A stretch of DNA of 7,695 nt from Nitrospina sp. (lineage in GTDB: Bacteria; Nitrospinota; Nitrospinia; Nitrospinales; VA-1). A program made the position numbers and the translations under genes. Numbering within the stretch: position 1 is the first letter of the stretch; each line of letters opens with the position of its first letter. Location of the stretch: positions 1 to 7,695 of the forward strand of contig JABJCF010000443.1 of NCBI GenBank assembly GCA_018665625.1. The letters are read 5' to 3'. This document shows positions 5,992-7,695 of the stretch, piece by piece. Under the pieces are notes generated by a model, which did not search any database, was not told the origin of the DNA, and was given only the letters and a program-made list of their open reading frames with translations.

Positions 5992-6495
5992 ATGAAAAGA
6001 TTATATAAAAACCTTCAGGAATTATTGGAACAAAAAATTGGTTTGTATGAAAATTTTATTCAATTGTTAAATGAAGAGTGGAAATGCGTTACCAAATATT
6101 CCTACGATGACTTGCAAATAATTATTGCAAAAAAAGATGATCAGGTAATGCAAATGCAGGCTTTGGAAAATAGCCGCTCAAGTTTGATGAAAAAAATTGC
6201 CGGCAATCTAAATATAAAGCCTTCTGGATTAACCTTAAAAAAACTAATTCAATTTAAAGATAATCCTTATCGAGTAAAATTATCCAACTGCCGGAAAAAT
6301 TTGCTGGCACAAATTCAGAAAATAAATATTTTGAGTGCCAAAATAAAAGCCTTGATGGATCACTCTGCGCTTTCTTTGAAAAAATCACTAGCGTTTATTC
6401 ATTCGGAAGGGGAAAAAGCTCATTCACCCTATGAGGCAAATGGACAGGTAATGGAAAGCAAATTACAGAGCAGAATGGTTAGTGTTGACGCATAA
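5992..6495 (+). CDS. flgN: FlgN-like export chaperone for hook-filament junction proteins
   Basis: FlgN family proteins are small cytosolic helical chaperones that bind FlgK and FlgL and deliver them to the flagellar type III export gate. The 167-residue product is strongly helical and charged. The family pattern is visible near the N-terminus: LQELLEQKIGLYENFIQLLNEEWKCV (about 8-33), then SYDDLQIIIAKKDDQVMQMQALE (about 37-59). A second long helix runs about 93-135 (NPYRVKLSNCRKNLLAQIQKINILSAKIKALMDHS). No signal peptide. The start is well set: AAGGAG at 5979-5984, inside the end of flgJ, lies 7 nt upstream. The gene begins 1 nt after the flgJ stop and lies 29 nt before flgK, its expected client. 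Sequence conservation in this family is low, so the call rests partly on position. Confidence 0.85.
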   Translation: MKRLYKNLQELLEQKIGLYENFIQLLNEEWKCVTKYSYDDLQIIIAKKDDQVMQMQALENSRSSLMKKIAGNLNIKPSGLTLKKLIQFKDNPYRVKLSNCRKNLLAQIQKINILSAKIKALMDHSALSLKKSLAFIHSEGEKAHSPYEANGQVMESKLQSRMVSVDA

Positions 6496-6524
6496 CCGAA
6501 AGTAATTAAAGGGTTCTTGATACT

Positions 6525-7695
6525 ATGACAACAAATGTTTTCAGCGTTTTAAATACTGCAAAAGTAGGTTTACTGGCGCAACAATTGGCGATCGAAGTAA
6601 CCGGTCAGAATATTGCCAATGTTCAGACAGAAGGCTACTCCCGCCAGGAGATAAACTTTGAGGCATTGAACCCAAGAAGTTTCAGTCTGGGTCAGCTTGG
6701 AACGGGTGTGCGTGTTGTTGGTGTAGAAAGATCTCATGACAAGTTTTTGTTTTCTCAAATTCTGGGTGAAGGTGATGGGCTAGGTAAGTTTGGAGTTCGT
6801 AAGGATGTGTTTGAGCAACTTGAAATTCTTTTCAGTGAAACAAATGGTCAGAGCCTAAATCAAAGTTTGGGAAATTTCTTTTCGGGTCTTCAAGATCTTT
6901 CTTCCAACCCTGTTGGTTTGCCAGAAAGATCGACGGTACTTGCGGAAGCCCAAAATCTTGTGTCTACATTTAATAATCTGGGAGAATCCCTTTTTCAGAT
7001 TCAAAGAAACCTGGATGCCACGATTCAGGTTGAAACGCAAAAAATAAACAGTCTTACTTCGGAAATTGCAGAACTCAATCAGGCTATTCATGCAAATGAA
7101 CCGGTTGCATTCAGCGCAAATGATTTAAGAGATAGAAGAGACCAAAGGGTAAAGGAATTATCTGAATTAATTGATCTCAATTATGTAGATGAGATGGATG
7201 GGCAGATAAGTCTGACTCTTAATAATGGGACTCCACTTGTTCTTCAATCAACTGCTTTTTCAATGAGCACGCAACTAAATGGAAATAACAAAGGTTTTCA
7301 GGACATTGTAGTAGCTGGATTAAATGGCACAAGTACCAATGTAACTTCAATCGTTTCAGGAGGTTCTTTGAAAGGCCTTATTGATATGCGCGATACTGAA
7401 GTTGCGGGTGTCAAAGATAAGCTGGATCGTCTGGCCGCTGGTTTTATTCAAGAGTTTAATAATGTTCACCAGCAGGGTTTTGGAATTGATGGTACTACGG
7501 GTAATAATTTTTTTACTCCCCCTTCAGTAACCACTGAAATAAATACAAGCAATACGGGTACGGCCACTTTCACAGCTACTAATGGTAACCCGTCTGCTAT
7601 TTCAATAGACAAATATGAAATAACTATTACAGGCGCAAACAGCTTTACTTTAAATAATCTTACTACAGGTTTGAACGAAGGAACTTTTAGTTATA
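6525..7695 (+). CDS. flgK: Hook-filament junction protein FlgK (HAP1), 5' part, truncated by window end
   Basis: FlgK joins hook to filament and is secreted by the flagellar type III system with help from FlgN. The frame is open from the ATG to the window edge: 390 complete codons plus one base, with no stop. The N-terminus has the axial-protein motif (MTTNVFSVLNTAKVGLLAQQ, then TGQNIANVQTEGYSRQ at about 26-41). Next come GTGVRVVGVERSHDKFLFSQI and the helical SETNGQSLNQSLGNFFSGLQDLSSNP. The FlgK-diagnostic NDLRDRRDQRVKELSELIDLNY begins near residue 199. GGSLKGLIDMRD follows, then DKLDRLAAGFIQEFNNVHQQGFGIDG near residue 300-330. After that a Thr/Asn-rich stretch begins the variable D2 region. 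A TAAAGGG (6507-6513) about 11 nt upstream is the likely ribosome-binding site. The C-terminal coiled-coil part and any following flgL lie beyond the window. Confidence 0.96.
   Translation, partial: MTTNVFSVLNTAKVGLLAQQLAIEVTGQNIANVQTEGYSRQEINFEALNPRSFSLGQLGTGVRVVGVERSHDKFLFSQILGEGDGLGKFGVRKDVFEQLEILFSETNGQSLNQSLGNFFSGLQDLSSNPVGLPERSTVLAEAQNLVSTFNNLGESLFQIQRNLDATIQVETQKINSLTSEIAELNQAIHANEPVAFSANDLRDRRDQRVKELSELIDLNYVDEMDGQISLTLNNGTPLVLQSTAFSMSTQLNGNNKGFQDIVVAGLNGTSTNVTSIVSGGSLKGLIDMRDTEVAGVKDKLDRLAAGFIQEFNNVHQQGFGIDGTTGNNFFTPPSVTTEINTSNTGTATFTATNGNPSAISIDKYEITITGANSFTLNNLTTGLNEGTFSY

Noticed and set aside
6496..6524. Possible sigma-28 promoter (CCGAAAG) before flgK
   Set aside because: It resembles the -10 element only in part, and no TAAA -35 element is found at the right distance upstream.

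Overview
The window is a stretch of a flagellar basal-body and hook-filament junction operon, with every gene on the + strand. In order it carries flgF, flgG, flgA, flgH, two small lipoprotein genes with Ig-like domains, flgI, a single-domain flgJ, flgN and the 5' part of flgK, which runs off the right edge. Genes for an L ring (FlgH lipoprotein), a P ring (FlgI) and the P-ring chaperone FlgA show a diderm bacterium with an outer membrane and a periplasmic peptidoglycan layer. Composition is AT-rich (roughly 40% G+C by eye). This gene order is known from deltaproteobacteria-like lineages and other environmental phyla such as Nitrospinota, SAR324 and Nitrospirota. The sequence alone does not let me choose among them.

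Layout. Positions 35-1650 encode the two paralogous rod proteins FlgF (proximal) and FlgG (distal). Positions 1655-3141 encode FlgA and FlgH, packed with a 4-nt gap and then a 1-nt overlap. Positions 3147-4224 hold two lipoproteins that I recognise only by fold class: a Big_1-type Ig-like lipoprotein and one with two tandem Ig-like repeats. They sit exactly between the L-ring and P-ring genes. FlgI follows at 4248-5375. A 198-nt spacer (5376-5573) then breaks the otherwise tight packing. It is C-rich on its left and G-rich on its right, folds back on itself (5421-5528) and carries a sigma-54-like -24/-12 element. FlgJ, FlgN and FlgK follow.

How the genes work together. FlgF and FlgG build the rod after FlgJ opens or caps the way through peptidoglycan. 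FlgA escorts FlgI to assemble the P ring, and FlgH makes the L ring in the outer membrane. FlgN is the export chaperone for the hook-filament junction protein FlgK. The two lipoproteins are predicted to be outer-membrane-anchored, and by position are candidates for lineage-specific accessories of the L/P-ring bushing. That role is inference. FlgJ lacks a peptidoglycan hydrolase domain, and no flgM lies between flgJ and flgN, where it often occurs.

I see no tRNA, rRNA, CRISPR array, insertion sequence or convincing intrinsic terminator.
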